From Spisula solida (taxonomy: Eukaryota > Mollusca > Bivalvia > Venerida > Mactridae), in contig OX365945.1 in assembly GCA_947247005.1 (NCBI GenBank), positions 14,700,501 through 14,764,500 of the forward strand: a stretch of 64,000 nucleotides of DNA, given 5' to 3'. The notes below the pieces were generated by a model. That model was not told where the DNA came from and did no database searches. It worked only from the letters and a program-made list of their open reading frames with translations. The number at the start of each line of letters is the position of its first letter. Within the stretch, counting starts at the first letter, position 1. Positions 12,501 to 27,500 of the stretch are shown here, piece by piece. The position numbers and the translations under genes were made by a program.

Positions 12501-15500
12501 ATTTGTTGCTGTTCCGTCCCATATAATACAACAAAATGGCTCATAGTCATGTTATTTTCACCGATTTCTGATATTTTAAATTCATGAATGAGAATTCTTA
12601 CCTGTACTATCTTTCAGGAACTGCAAGCCGCCATGGACCAAGGTCATGGTCATCTCCGACAGACGCTTGAATGTTCCGAGAAAACATTACCTAGTACCAG
12701 CACACGTGGTTGCCAGGTGATTAGACACGAGTGTGAGAATGCCAAGTCTGAATACGAGAACTTACTCACTGATATGTCACAGGCCAAGAGAGGATTGGAG
12801 TCGGCTCTTACACAATGGGGTGACTTTGATAGATCTTTTGAACAGTTCCATATCTGGTTGACTGCCATGGAAGCCAAACTCAACACCGACCCTGGACTGA
12901 AAACTGATCTACCTGAAAAAAGATCTAGCTTGGAAAAATTCAAGGTATTTGTTCAGTCATATTACTCGATGAAAAATCCAGCCATATTACTCAAAGAAAG
13001 AAGCTTTTATATATTTTTTTCATTGATTGAACTCTAAGTTTGTTGAACCGTCTTTAAATATGCACTTCCTTGTCTGAGATAAGCTAAGCTTTTCCCTCTT
13101 AATCACGAAAGGTAAAGGTTTACTTTCAATTATTTTTCATCTTACAGAATTTTGTTAGGTCTTACCTGAGATCCGTTGCGCATCCTTCCATGTTAGGGAA
13201 GAAGGGAGTCAATTTTATCTGAAGCATAACTTTGTATCTAGAGGTAAATTTTCTTTAAAAAACATAACAGAATCTTAAAGAATACTGAGAGGTAGTGCAA
13301 GAATCTTAACTCTCAGTGTTTGTTACTGTATTTTAGGCTCTACAAGCAGACACTGTAGCACATCGAGAACTTCTGGAGCGTATTGAGGATAAAGCTGCCA
13401 ATGTTAACGATGCTCATCCACAGTCACGTGTCCTTGACCTTAGATCTAGATATGCTGCTGTTTCTGCGGCAATGAAAGAGATGGTCGGTAGACTGGATAA
13501 CCAAGTTGCTAGTCATGAGGAGTATAGGAAATGTTACATAGGTTGTCTCGACTGGATGGCTAACACCAGACATAGACTACAGAGACTTAGTGACTTCTCA
13601 GGTGATAGGAGAACACTACAAGACAGGCTACAACAGATCAAGGTATGTAACTAACATAACATTACCACAGGTCTACACTGCAAACATTTCTGATTATCAT
13701 TTTCTGATTCTTTCATTTTGAGTTGCTTTGTATAATGTTATATAAAGCCTTAACTTATGAGATTTCCTCCATGGTTCCACCTCTTTACGTTCCATTAGTA
13801 CGCTTGTACTGGAATATAGATAAAATACTGGATTCTATTTAAAGCTCAGGGTCACGTGACTAAAAGTACTGGATTTTCTTACTTCCGTAATATTTTTCAT
13901 AACATATATACCCTAATGAAAGCATGGTTAAAGCCGAAACGTCAGTAACTTATAAAATTATCGTGTAGCTACATTTACACTTCGGTGTCTTTAGTTGATT
14001 GGAATAAATTGCAAAATTGGTATTTTTTGTCGATGTGCATACTTACCACAGAATATGTATAGTTGATCTGTGTGTATCATATGTGATATTTAAGTGATTC
14101 TAACTAAAATTTAAATCTCACATTGTTTGTAAATTGCAGGAATTCAAAGGAGAGATGAGACAAGGTCAAGATATGGTAAACAATGCTACACAGCTGGGTG
14201 AACGTGTTTGTCTTACCACAGCACCACGTGGTCAGGATGCTATTCATAAAGAGATCCAGACACTACGTGATGATTGGTCAAGTTTCTCCGGAGCGGTCAA
14301 TGAGGTGGAATCTAACCTAGAATCCTGTATAGGTAACTGGGTGGAGATGGATGATGCTTTGGCTGGATTCACACACTGGTTGGAGAAGATGGAGAGACAG
14401 ATGAAGAATTTGAACGAGAGTAAATCAGATAGTTCCAGGAAGGAACATTTATACAGAGAGGCAGAGGTAAGAAGGGTTTCTGATCTGATATTTTGTACAT
14501 TAGTTTTTGAAATTTAACCTGTTAATTTACTTTGGAAATTTGTCTGACAGTTGATTGGGTGAGTGGAAACTCAGCAGTTAGAAATTATTTTCAATTTTGT
14601 TATATTTTCATAAATAGCTGCTTCACATAAATCTACCAAGCCGGAATACGTGAAGCACATATGATATGTAGTAAAGTTATCCAATAATTATGCAACTCCC
14701 AGCAAAAGAACAATTCTCTGAGACATTTGCTTGTGTAACATCTGAATTTTTGGAAACACAGAATTATCAACTTACAGATAACTAATTGCAGGGGTCCTAC
14801 AATGCCAAAATAATTCGGAAATTCGGATTAGGAATTTCATGAGCTGAATTTTAACAACAGATCAATGTTTGAACTGAGTTTTGGTTTAGGAGTTTGTGCT
14901 AATGATTGAGCATTGTGCCGTAGTAAAATCCCTGTAATTGATGAAAAGTGTCCCCTGATTCTCATCTTCAAAGTATTGAGATATATTGAAATGACAATAG
15001 CTTTTATGATTCATGGTATCTTAAACAATGTTTTTTACTCAACCAGGACTTACTGAGTGAGATTATGAACAAGAAATCATCTCTAGATCTGGTACGTGAG
15101 AAAGGTGAGAGTGTTGCCCAGCGTAGTACAGATCCTAGACTCTCTAACAATATGATGCAGCTTACAACCAGGTACCAGGGATTACTCTCTGCAGCCAAGG
15201 TATGATTTACACATTCTCAATTATTCACTTGAAAAATCTTAAATCTCAGTTAATTGTGTGCTCAAATATTGTTGCATTTCATTGAGATTGAGACTATTCC
15301 AGTTCCATCTTGACATATTTCTCTGATTTGCCATAAATTTTGTAAATTATTCTCTTGTTATTATCATCATCAATAAAATAAGCTACTTTCAGTAAAATTG
15401 GCGAATATTATAATAATATAAAGTACCCAGAGAAAAAATTTCTTGCGTACAAATTGGAAAGCAAGTATTTTAAATAACGTAATAATCATTAAAATTTTCA

Positions 15501-18500
15501 GAATCTGGTTGGTCAGTTAAGCGAGAATGCACGTGATCATAAAGAATATAATGATGCATTTGATGCCGCTACTAAATGGTTAGCTGCTATGGAAGAGAGG
15601 GTACAGGATTGTAACGATACTGCTGGGGATTGGCATTCACTACAAGACAGGATGGACACCATTAAGGTATGCCTATATACTGCATTATACTTTATCTCTT
15701 TTGTCTATCCACCCTACACATTTATATGTGGTAAATTGTGGACCCTAATCTCAATGTGCTGATATTTAAAATTCTTAGCCAAAATTGTTTGATATTGTGA
15801 AAAAAATTATTTTCGATTGTCAATCATGCCATCCTACACAGTGTTTGTAAGAGTTACAGCCCTTGATTATGTCAAATTAGTGGCACACCTGTGTTCTGTA
15901 GCTTTATTTCTAGGTATTTGTCGAAGTGTTGGTAAAATATATATAAAAAATCATGCCGAGCATAGCCTTTATTTGCGAGTCAGTTTTCTGCTGAAATATG
16001 GCAGGCATATGAGTGCCTCCACCCTTATTTGAACCCAGGTTGCCTGATTAGACTGCAAGCACGCTAACCATTGAGCTATGGAGGCATAGAAAATATTGAC
16101 TCGTGTTTATCTATAATTATGTTGTTTACAGAGTATTACTGCTGGCATGGATGAAGGTTTACAGAAAGTGAATCGTGTTTGTGACCTGGCTGAGAGAATC
16201 CTACCTAACACATCATCCGAGGGTAAACGTTTGATTGAACAACAGGTCACAGAACTCACCAATGAATGGGAGAAACTGAACATGTCTATAACAGACTGTA
16301 ACGCTATGCTCGAGGTAAATCAATAAGTCAAGGTTTTATGAATTGTTGTTAAAAATACCAAGTATCGTATTAATAGATACATCAAATATGTTTTTCTGAT
16401 AGGATTTTGATGATATTATTGACTTCTGAAGACAAAATTTTAATGGTTGATTAAATCCTTTGCGTAAAAATTTAATGTTACTCTACAAATAATTATCATC
16501 TACACATACTTCATAATAGGTATTGTTAATTGTCAAATATTTGGTTCTAAAGTACTGATGTTTAATCTTGTGTTACAGGGTGTACAAGAACGCTGGAATG
16601 ATTATGAGGAATATTACGGCAGTCTGGTGAAGTGGCTCGCTGATATGGAGAACACACTGAGCATGGATCCCGACCCCAAAGCTTCACTTGTTGAGAAAAA
16701 GACGCAACTTGATAAATACAAGGTATGTGTTACTTGAAAGTTTACTTGTACATGTACTCTCTGAAACCATCCAGCATCTCCAAAATCAATGCTACTGTCC
16801 ATAAACAATTGAATATTTTCAATTTTCAAGATTAAGAGATTTGACAATGTTGATTAGCTGATACCTATATATTATATTTTGCACCAAGTCTTATGATTTA
16901 ATGAACTTAAAAAGAATTACATTGTTTATTTACTGTTACCTGTGTTCAGTAACTGTACCATGAGTTATGATTTACTGAAATTAGGCGAAGGTTTTTAATT
17001 ATCATATCATTCTGTATGTTGTATTAATTTGTTAATTAATTGTTTTCAGTTAATTATGAGTGACATAGAGAATCATCAGAGAATGGTGAATGAGTTAGCT
17101 GAACGTGTAGCTAACCTTGAAGCTCTCAGTGAGAACCCAGAAATAACTGACTCATTACAAGATGTACAGAACAGATATGATCGTGTCAGGACTAGATGCA
17201 GGGTAGGTTTCCTTTTTTGTTACAATCTTCTACCTGCCTTAGCTCTTCTGTGGCAATTAGGTCTTATGTTGCAATTCAGCTCTTATGTGGCATTTTGCTC
17301 TTCCGTGGCAATTTGGTAAGCAATAAAATGCATCCTTAGTCATAACCACCTTTGAACTCTTGATTTAGTTGTCACTTGCTTGTTGAGTAACAGGTTAGTG
17401 CTTGGTTACCAAAGGACACTGGCAAAGTCAATTGTCTACATTTTATTGAAACACTACTGAGAAATGTGTTATGTGGTGACCTGTATGCTTGTGAACAATT
17501 TGTATTTCCATCTGTAAGTTTTGCATGTGGTCTACTTTCATTGTCCATATATATTACACAAACTTAATTCTACTTTCATTTTCTAAATACATTTGTACAT
17601 TACATCAACTAAATTCTACTTTCATTTTCTATATACTTTACTTTAAGATGTAATTCTGTACATATTTTCAGGAACTGTTGAACAAACTTGACCGTAACTA
17701 TCAGGAACATCTTGGTTTCCATGAAGCACAGCAAGAGAGTGAGAAATGGTTGTTACAGACATCATTCCGACTGATGAACCATAACTCCTTGAACTGTAGT
17801 ACCATGGAACTTACTGGAAGACAAATAGAAAAACACAGGGTAAGTTATGTGCTCTATGTTGATTTTGATGTCTTCAGGAGTTTGATCTCTCATAGTTGAA
17901 CCTATTTATATTTCTACTCTGAAGATTTTTTTTTAAAAATCAGACTTATATATAATATACAAGTATTTTATGGATAAAAAAATTAAGGATAAACATGTAT
18001 TTGTATATGTATATACATGTATTTGTTGTAACATACGTGACAAAGACCTTAGGTCTGTGTCCCTTTCCGGTATGTTTTATTTGAATGCAAATGGTTTGTC
18101 TGTTTGAACTTTGGAAGCCTTTGATGATTAACACTATGGTGATCAGCCTTAAGCTGCCAATATTACCTGTAATAAATAACCTCCTGCTTTGACATATGAC
18201 TGCTTGTTTGTGACAGGTAAGACTATCTTATGATTCTGCAATGTTTATTATTTATGTATAATAATTTTCAGACTCTTCTCCGTGAGATTGAGGAGTACCG
18301 TAACACACTCGATCGTGTCAACATGAAAGGTCGTAGACTTATCGACAATAACGCCAAGACGCCGAGACTTGCTGAACAGATGCAGTCTCAATTACAGAAT
18401 TTAGAAGAAAGTTATATAAACCTACAAGCTACAGCAGAACAAATACGAGTAAGTACACGCATGTTGTTACGCTATTCATATAAAACAACTTTTTTTTGCC

Positions 18501-21500
18501 ATGTAAAATTTTCGTTCGAAAAGTTGTAAAGCATGCTTTATATGGCTTACGTAGAAATGCTCTTGTATTGATAGGATAAAATCCTAAACGAAAATTTAAA
18601 GTTTCAAGGTCATGTCCTGGGTCAGGGGTTGCAAGTTCAAGGTCATTGCACTCCTTCTTTGTTGCCATTGCCTTCTCTGATTGAAATTTAGATTGAAAGT
18701 AAAAAAAATAGCGTCATTATTGTCATTGGTCACATCTGAACCTTCACTTGAAGTATGTTTTGTTTCACTTACACAGAACTTATTGGCTTTTAATATATCT
18801 CTGTAACAATACTCAACCGTCTTGCTTAACAGTTGTGTGTGACATTAATTACTAATTGTTAATACAAAATTTAAAAAAAAACTAACCAGAAACATCGGAC
18901 CAAATATTTATTTAAATGGTCGTTTGAAATTAGTTTAGTATCTAAATAAAAAGTATATCAAGTGAATAATGGAATGATTAAATTTCAATTAACACAATCT
19001 AATTCTAAAATTGATAGAAATGACGTGTTAGCATGAGTATTGATCGTTTCAATGTGTTTGTCTCCAGTTTCGTCTTCTCTGTGTCTTCCTTGTCTTTCTT
19101 GTGATGTCATTCATGTTGCTTTCTTTGCCGACCAATCAGTAGAGAGCTCCCATAATGCATTGGCCAACTTTGAGAACTACTTCCTGTTTTAGAGGTTTAC
19201 ACATTCATTGACCATTACAGCATCTTATGAACTGATGGAATAATATTGTTCTGTTACTAATACCTGACATGTCTCATTTGTAATCTATACGGCACTGCTT
19301 GCTATTTAAAGTGTTGTACTGTAACCCGAGCAAGGTGATCACGCCTCTTGGATTCTTGTTAATTGAGATATGGTATAATATCTAATACCTGCTTGTTCCA
19401 GTGGTTCATAGTATCGTAACTTTATCATAATTTGCTTTTCCATTATATTATAAGTATGTGCCATACCACTGGCACTTTATCACAACTGATGCTCTCTGAA
19501 CACTATTAGGTCTCTTAAAAACTATTCTCTAATTAGCTAGTTCCTGGATTAACTATTTTGTGAATTTAAATGATATTAATTTATTCTAAAAGTAAGATAA
19601 ACTCTGGAATGTCTGTTAGAAACTGGCAACACAAGACATCAAAGTTTTTATATAATTTCATATATTATCCATAAAAGTTGCATATTCCTTTGTGAAAAAA
19701 GTTGTGATAATGAATACTTCGAAGAAAGTCAAAACTTAGCTACCGTACATAGAAAATTAGGATACATATTAATTTCACAAGTTTTCATTAATATTGTGAT
19801 AAAACTTGGCAATTTCTCATTCCCATATTTATTGGTGGCATTGATTCATTATTGATAGTACTGGAAACTAACCGTCGTTAACCAGTATTGTTTTGGGTTG
19901 AAATGACTATAATCCAACATCACCATTCTAATACCATTATCACTGTCAGACCGTGATGCCAGACCGCTTGCCTGGGTCAAATTTGATGTAGCATTCATTC
20001 AAACTGCCTCAATTCAATCACAGTCAGTTATCGAGTGGATTATGCTCTTGACTACTGGGGTCCGTTGCCTAAGCAAAGCACTACCGAGCGCCTTTATTCA
20101 GTTATGTCCAATTCAATTTAATATGGAAGGCATGGATTAATTTCCGTGGAAAGCGCTACAAAGCGCGTGCCCATGTTAACGCTCTTCTGATAGAGAGGTC
20201 TCAGTTAATCGCAAAAAAAACCAGCCTAATTGTCTCGGTACTTTTTGCAGCAAAATTTACAATATGTAAATGTCTGAACTTCTGAACTTAGGGATTCAAA
20301 GAATAAATTGTTTTGTGAGGGGATCTTTGAAGTTGAGGGGGGTCTCTTAAAGCTAAGGACTTTATTGAGGGCTTGCTGCAAAACTGTTCCAAATGCTTCC
20401 TGACCAAGTGTTATCATAGATTGGCGCTAAACCCCTATATATTGGCTTTGTATTAACACTGTGAATAGACTTAGATATCTAATGTTTTCATGTCATGTGT
20501 GCATTTTGTGGGCTGTACGCCAAACTGTGGTATCTAAATCTTATGTTACAATGTTTATCGCAGTTTGGCGTACTCGTACCATGATTTACTGACATATATA
20601 TCAGTAGTTCTCAAAGTTACATTGCAACTCTTGATCTAGGTGGCCAAAGATGATAAAACAAAATATTCAATTGTCTCCCTTGATTCTGAACTAAATAATG
20701 AATTGTCTCCCTTTGATTTTGAACTTAAAATTGAATATGAATATCTGATAAGAAGTTCCAACTGACTTAAGTTCCTTTTTCTGCATGATGATGAGTTTTA
20801 ATAGTAAAATTGCTAAATTATATACCGGAACTTATTACTCAGGACGTTGTACTAGAATGTTATGGTTGAACGAAAAAGTAGCAAATGCCAGAAATATGTA
20901 AAATATTTATGTGTGTTACAATTATTTGATTTTAATTATTTTCTGTTTGCCATTCGTATGGAAAGTTTTATAATATCTCAATTAAACAAATGATATTTAC
21001 TGGTTAGATTTCCACATATCTACAAAATTTCTATGCAGATTTATTATAAATACCTGTTTTAATGTAAATAATATGCAAAATGAAAGTAAAATATTGTTTA
21101 CATGTAAAATATATGGAAAACGAAAGTAGAATTGTTTCTTAATAATGTAAATGTAAAATGAAAGTAGGAGTGACAAGAGATGCTTTATTTGCTCTTCACA
21201 GGTAGTACTGGATCATATTGATCTCTACTGGTACTAGGGTGAGCTCGTTCCTATTTGTTCTGCTGCTTACATCTGAATTCTTTAATCCTAACAAAGACAG
21301 TATCTCAAAGATTAAACAAACAAACATTGTTCATCTTTCATCTCATACCTCATCCTGTTTATTCTTGGACATCGGGACTTGTTATATGATTTCACGATTG
21401 TGTAAAATGAAAACATTTTGATTATGAAATTTTTTACCAAATTTGATTGAAAACATCAGATTTTAGAATGACTAGTTTAGACCTATTTATTGATCATAAT

Positions 21501-24500
21501 TAATGACACAGGATCAAGCAAAAAGTGCTAAAATATCTAAAATGTGCCTAAATTAAAATCCAAAAAAGTGATTTCATTAACGGTTGAAATGTTTTCATTG
21601 TTGTTTATTTGTTCAGTATTGTTAAAACCAGTCATTGACATTGTTAGCACATGGTGAAAGATTGAAAGTGATAAATTTTGACTTGTCTTAAAATGCCTGC
21701 AAAAATGTTTCAATATCTTTATGGATGAAACAACATGGTCTGCATGAAAATGTGTTTTAAATCACGGACATTTGATATTTTTTATACGATCTGAGTGAGT
21801 GACTGTGAACATTTGATAATTCGATGAGTGATTGTCGTGATCTATAGAATATAGCATGATTTGTGTTTGACACGGGTGTTGGTTGGTTGGTTGTCTGACA
21901 ATTTTGGTGTGAATATAAACCTCAGACTTCTCGAAACCTGTCAGACTTGTCCGGCAAAATCTGACAAGCACTGACTCATTTTTATCCAGAATCTATTAGA
22001 ATGATTGACATGTTTTGGAACTTTTAGGAAGTCTGGGATTAATGTCCAAAAAGTTAAATGCACAAAATCATACAAAAAATGTAGAAGAGACCTTTTTAAG
22101 ACCGATGAAGTATAGACCAACACAGCATATTTGAAGATCCGTTGAGTTTTCTATCTGTATATACATACTCGCTTAAGAAGTGCTGATTTATTTATTCAAA
22201 CCTTAGATCTTTAACTGTGATGCTATTTTTATGAAAGGCGCCATTTTTATAAATTATTCCAAGGACCAGTATTGTATCATGTATTTTATTTATTGTTGTT
22301 TTTTTATACTGTGATATATGGTGTAAATTTTTGTCATATTTTATTGTTGTTTTAAAATAGTTATTTAATTACGCAGTACGTAGTAGTAGGTATTTTTTAG
22401 AAAAAAAAGACAAAAAATATACACATATTAAGTTTGTTTATTTATTTTAAAATAAATCCCACAATTTTGTGTGCGGTAGAAATCGGATGTTAATGATATA
22501 AAATTAAAGAAATTCAGTGATTTTTATCCAGATCTTTTAGAGGAAAAAATGAAATTAGATTGGTGAATTTGCGGCAGGCTATTGAGTGACAGCACTTTTT
22601 GTATTGCACACTCCTGTGCAGGTATTTTACATATCATTCAGGTCATGAAACATGGCAGGAATGTGTATCAGCATGTTATTTTTGAGGTATGCACCTCAGC
22701 TGTGGTTGGACTGGGTTTCAGCAGAGTTACCTACCTTGTTTGAATACCAATTTTTCATGGAATTTTTAACATTTTTATTTGGCTATATCTTGATGTGGAG
22801 TTCAATATTTGTCATTTTTAATCAGAAAATAAATGGATTTATTTATTTGTTGAGAAAATTATGAATGTGTGCCATACCCAGTATTTGCATCATACAATCC
22901 GTCCATCCAAGTATGCCTTGTTTATATATTTATTGATACTTTCTGATTGATATTTTCTATCATTTGCAATAAGACCAAAGTGCAGATGATAGTAAAACTA
23001 CTTAATTTCTGTCAGCTGATACATAGTTATAGCATATTTTCCTTTTAAATTAAAAAAAAAGTGCTGCACATCTGATAATGTTTCAGTGCTTTGATTATGG
23101 ATTGAAGTTAAATTTACCCTTGGACAGTTTTCACTTTACCGGCAGAGTTATGTCAATACAATTTAATTATTTATTTGCTTGCATGTATCTTGAAGGGGCC
23201 ATTATTCTTGATACTTGTTTAGCTTGCCTGACATTCAACAAAGAAAGGGAGCTAACTCTGACATGCCATCTATACAGAATTGTCTTTCCTGTTTCTAAGA
23301 TATCAGCTGGCAGATTTGATTGTTGAATTTATAATATTTTACAATTGTATAAATCATTGAGATTGTTGTATAAACTCACTGGCTGTTGTTTTTATGGAAC
23401 ATCATGGGGTTTTCATTGGACATGTTTTCAACTGTCTGTTTTTTTGTTAATACTGCACCCATTTTTCATCAGCACTATCCGTCCATGTGTCCGTCCGTGT
23501 GTTGGATATTTATATACTACCATATTGTAGATAAAACTTGGCTCATAGATAGAAGTTTGGCTTTAGAACTTTTAGAAGTTTTTGTTTTATTTTATTTTGT
23601 TTAGTTTTTATACCATAGCCGATGCTGATATTCGCTAGAAAATGCAAAAAAGTACTGCTTTAGCCTTTAAAACAAGATTTAATATGCTGGCAATAAGAGA
23701 ATTAATAACATCAAAATTATGTTTTAAGATTGCCTCGTCCCATCATTGCTGATAAAATTAAGCTTATTATCTCCCCTGGATATTGAGGCTTACCTCCCCT
23801 AATTTTTGTTGCTAAGGAACCAATCAGAATTGAGTTTTGTGTTTGATTGTGTTGTAGAGTTAGTGTGTGGTGTCAGTGTATTTAGGGGCATACCTGATGG
23901 CTGCAATAATCGGGGTTAAAATGCAAAATTGGCGTGACTAATTGTTCATTGAACTAAAGTTTTGCATTTACATTCGCATTCAGCCTTTGAAAAGTTAAAG
24001 CTATGACTTTCAAAAGCTATGCCTTATGTTTGTCTGTGACAATGAATGAATTCCAAGTTTAAATATGCAGCAGTCAGGTATACCTCTAACAATTATTTGT
24101 GTTCTGATACAACAAATTGTGCAGTGATTGAGTCATAGAAGAATTTTGGAGAGATCTTAATCACTTACTTGTGCCTTTAACATGCAGTGTCACCTGCAGG
24201 GACTCAATAAATTGGTGATTGTTGGACTTCTAATTGATAAACTGGGTAGCATAATTACTATAAATTTACAACTGCTAATTGGAGTCCAAAAAATAGTTTT
24301 ACTATGATTAACCCTTGACTCCATTGACTTTGAATACTTTGACTTGGCCCTGATCTCTCGTAGCATTTCAAGTAGAAATCTCAACTCAAATTGAGATTTT
24401 GCTCATATCAGAGTCAGAATTTTAGATAGGTCTGAAGTACGAGCTCTTTAATTTTTTCTGTTATAAACAGATTTTGAGCCCAGCCTCTCGTGGAAATTAC

Positions 24501-27500
24501 CTCAAAAACTCATGACAATATTTGGGATGAGATTTATCTCAAGTTGAGATGCTTCAGGAAATCAGGGCCATGAGTACTCTGGTGAGAAACTAGGTAAATT
24601 GTAGTACACCATTCAATGGGGCATGGAAACGAAACAACATGGAGTAAGGGGTTAATAATTGCTTATATCAAAGGGGTTGGTACTTTATTATAGTAACCCC
24701 ATCTCAATGATGTAACCATTACCATGGTTTTGTTCTTAAACCCTTGATAACAACTTGATTGTATTCGAAAGCAACTAAGCAAGCTTACTGTATTTGGGTA
24801 TTCTTCGTATTAAAGAAATGCATGACCTGGTTTTGAGTGTTAAAGAGTTACTGCCCTTAGTTATGGATTAGTTGTTCAAACTGTCTGCTCTAGTTTCCTT
24901 TATCTCTTCCAAATCTCTTCGCTATCTCTGTTTTCATTTCATGTTTCATTCATATTCAGGCGTACATGTCTATATATACCTCATATTTGTATCTTTTGAA
25001 GGGCCCCTATAAATTAATTGTCAGGATTATCATCCGTTTGGGGATTGGGGCTGGAATTTTATTTTTCATTTCTCTGGATTGAGATTTGAACTGGTATGCA
25101 TCTAAACATTTTGAAATAAATTCTCAAAAGCAGACAAGCTTATTTTATAGAAAATCAACCAAGTCAGTACTGACTTACTTACTTACTTACTGCCTATTAT
25201 GCCTTCTGGCATGTAGGGCTGCTAAACCAAGTCAGGGTGGCATAAAAATTAGTGTTTGGACGGGGATGATAGTCTATGAATTTCTTTATTTTGGCCTAAT
25301 ATGGTATATTTATGTATCATAGTAAAACTATACTGACCTCGTTATTACACAGGTAATCCTTGTATCGTTATAACTTTATGTCAAACATTGTAATTCATTA
25401 TTCATCCATCTTCCTGTACCATCCTCATGTTTCCTTCTTCATTTAACCTTTGACCTTGCATGAACAACCTTTACCATATGTGACCTTGACCTTTACACTG
25501 TTTTAGAAACTATATATGTACCTCTAACCTACGCATTGTATAGAAATCTACATTTCTAGTTAAGCGATTGACAATAATGTGACTATTTTTTGAGAAAAAA
25601 ATATTTACCTTCCGCCCCAGTGGTGGGGGCAGGGCACAAAAACGAACTAATGTGTCTTTAATAGGAAGAGTTTTTCTTACACCCTGAATCTGACCCGGCC
25701 TCCTGAACATGACTTCTTTCACATACTTGACTCTGCACAGATTGTTATGGTGATATGTTGCCATAGTGACACAGAAATGACCTAAACACACTCACTCTTT
25801 AGAGAGCTAGTTGGAAGGGGAGATAACTAGATTTATGTAAAGTTTGGATTTGCAGTGACTTATTTAACAATGTGTTTATCAAATGTCAGTATTTTTAAAA
25901 AAAAAAACATCATATCAAAAAATATTTTTTCTGTGATATTTTAATTTTTTTCTTAGTGAAGTACTAGTGTTGCTTGCTATAAGGTATTCATATTAATATT
26001 TATATGTGTATCTTGTGATATTTAATAGATAATTCCAGAAAAGCATTTTTGCTGTTATTTAGATCTGTATGTACTTTTACATGTATACTTGCTTATAAAT
26101 GTTTTGATATGTAATAAAAAACTGTTTATTTATTACATTTGTGTTTATTATACATTTGAGCCCAGACAAAGTGTGTCGTAATATTGAATATATGTAAATT
26201 TATTCAAGTATTTGCAACTACCCACCTCAGAATCCCTTACTATTACTTCTGTGGAATTCTGTAGTCATATATACATATAGTAGATGAGGGTTTCTGATTG
26301 GCTGCTATATATAGAATAGAAGGCATGGCAACAAAGGGTTGATTGGATCATTTTCCCATCAGATTTGAAATTCATACACTATTTTAATACTCGTAATAAG
26401 CACATGTTTTGTTTCTTTTTCGTAGAATAAGATAACAGTTGTTTTATTTGCTTCACTTTAATACAAAAGCTGTTGATTTCTGCTTGAAAATGTCCTAAGC
26501 CATGTCTTAAACAGTACAAAGTTGCTGATGATCACTATAGAAACTGTATGAACACACTCACAGTTTACCAAGTTTGTGAATCAATCCCTGTGAAAACTGC
26601 TTTATGCACAATTATTATGAAATTTGGGTATGTAAAAACAAACTGGAAAATAATTCTAAAAATTATTATTCTTATTTTACGTCAATTTGGTGTTTGGCTT
26701 CCTACTTTGTTCATACAGTTTATATTTTGACATTTGCACACATCGTTGAGAAAATAATTATCTCCAGTTAATTACCAAACAAAATTATTCACCATTTTGT
26801 CAATGGAAAATCATACACAAGAGTTGAACAATTACATTGGAAAGATATTTCATGAATGTCAAAAGTTTTTTATACATAAGGCTTTGTTCCAAATGGATGT
26901 TCAATGCAATTAAAATGGAGAGTTTCGAAGGTTAGCATGATAAATGAATATTGTATGTTATTTATTAAATATTGTATTTTGTTTGAGAATTTCTTATATA
27001 TTTGTATTTAAATTAGAATGCTTTAAAATATTTTCTTTTTAAAATATTGTAATTTTAAATATTTATTGCATCATATTTATTTAAAGCTTGATTTGTAACA
27101 TTGCATGGTTATTTTAATAATGAATTTTTTCCTAAATTCTCTGGAGTTTAATGAATGTCACTTGATTCTTCTTTCCAACAGGATCGTCTCAATGATGTTC
27201 TAAAACGCTGGCAAGAATACCGTGGTAACCTAGACACGACGGATCGTTTCCTGAAACAAGAGTTCCCTCACTGGCTAAAGGAGACTGACACTGATATACC
27301 TGATAGTAAAAATGATGCTCAGAGAAAGGTGGATGGAGTGAAGGTACTAGTGGTTCAAAATTTGTTGAGAATCTGTATTCTTAATGATGCCCCCAATCTT
27401 TGATGAGGGGGATATTGCTTTGCACCTGTCTGTCGGTAGACCAAAATTCATGGTTCCGTTCAATAACTCAAGAATACTTTGCCCTAGGATCTGCAAACTT

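Larger units (their letters stand above)
18449..27181 (+). other. Large intron (8.7 kb)
   Basis: AT-rich DNA between the donor at 18449 and the acceptor CTTTCCAACAG at 27181. It holds no ORF with recognisable similarity. It contains a dispersed repeat (about 20045-20190), a TTAA-flanked MITE (24312-24651), a short CTTA microsatellite (about 25174-25191), many homopolymer runs and AGGTCA-containing stretches near 18600-18650 and 25440-25500. Confidence 0.75.

Noticed and set aside
12173..12550. Minus-strand ORF of 125 codons
   Set aside because: It spans the end of the pogo/Tigger-like element and adjoining intron; no recognisable family, and the intact MITE copy encodes no transposase.
22652..22864. 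Hydrophobic 70-codon ORF starting with ATG, resembling a small membrane protein
   Set aside because: T-rich DNA gives hydrophobic translations by default; no similarity or flanking gene signals; inside an intron.
25174..25191. CTTA microsatellite
   Set aside because: Only about four units; ordinary simple repeat, not reported as a separate finding.
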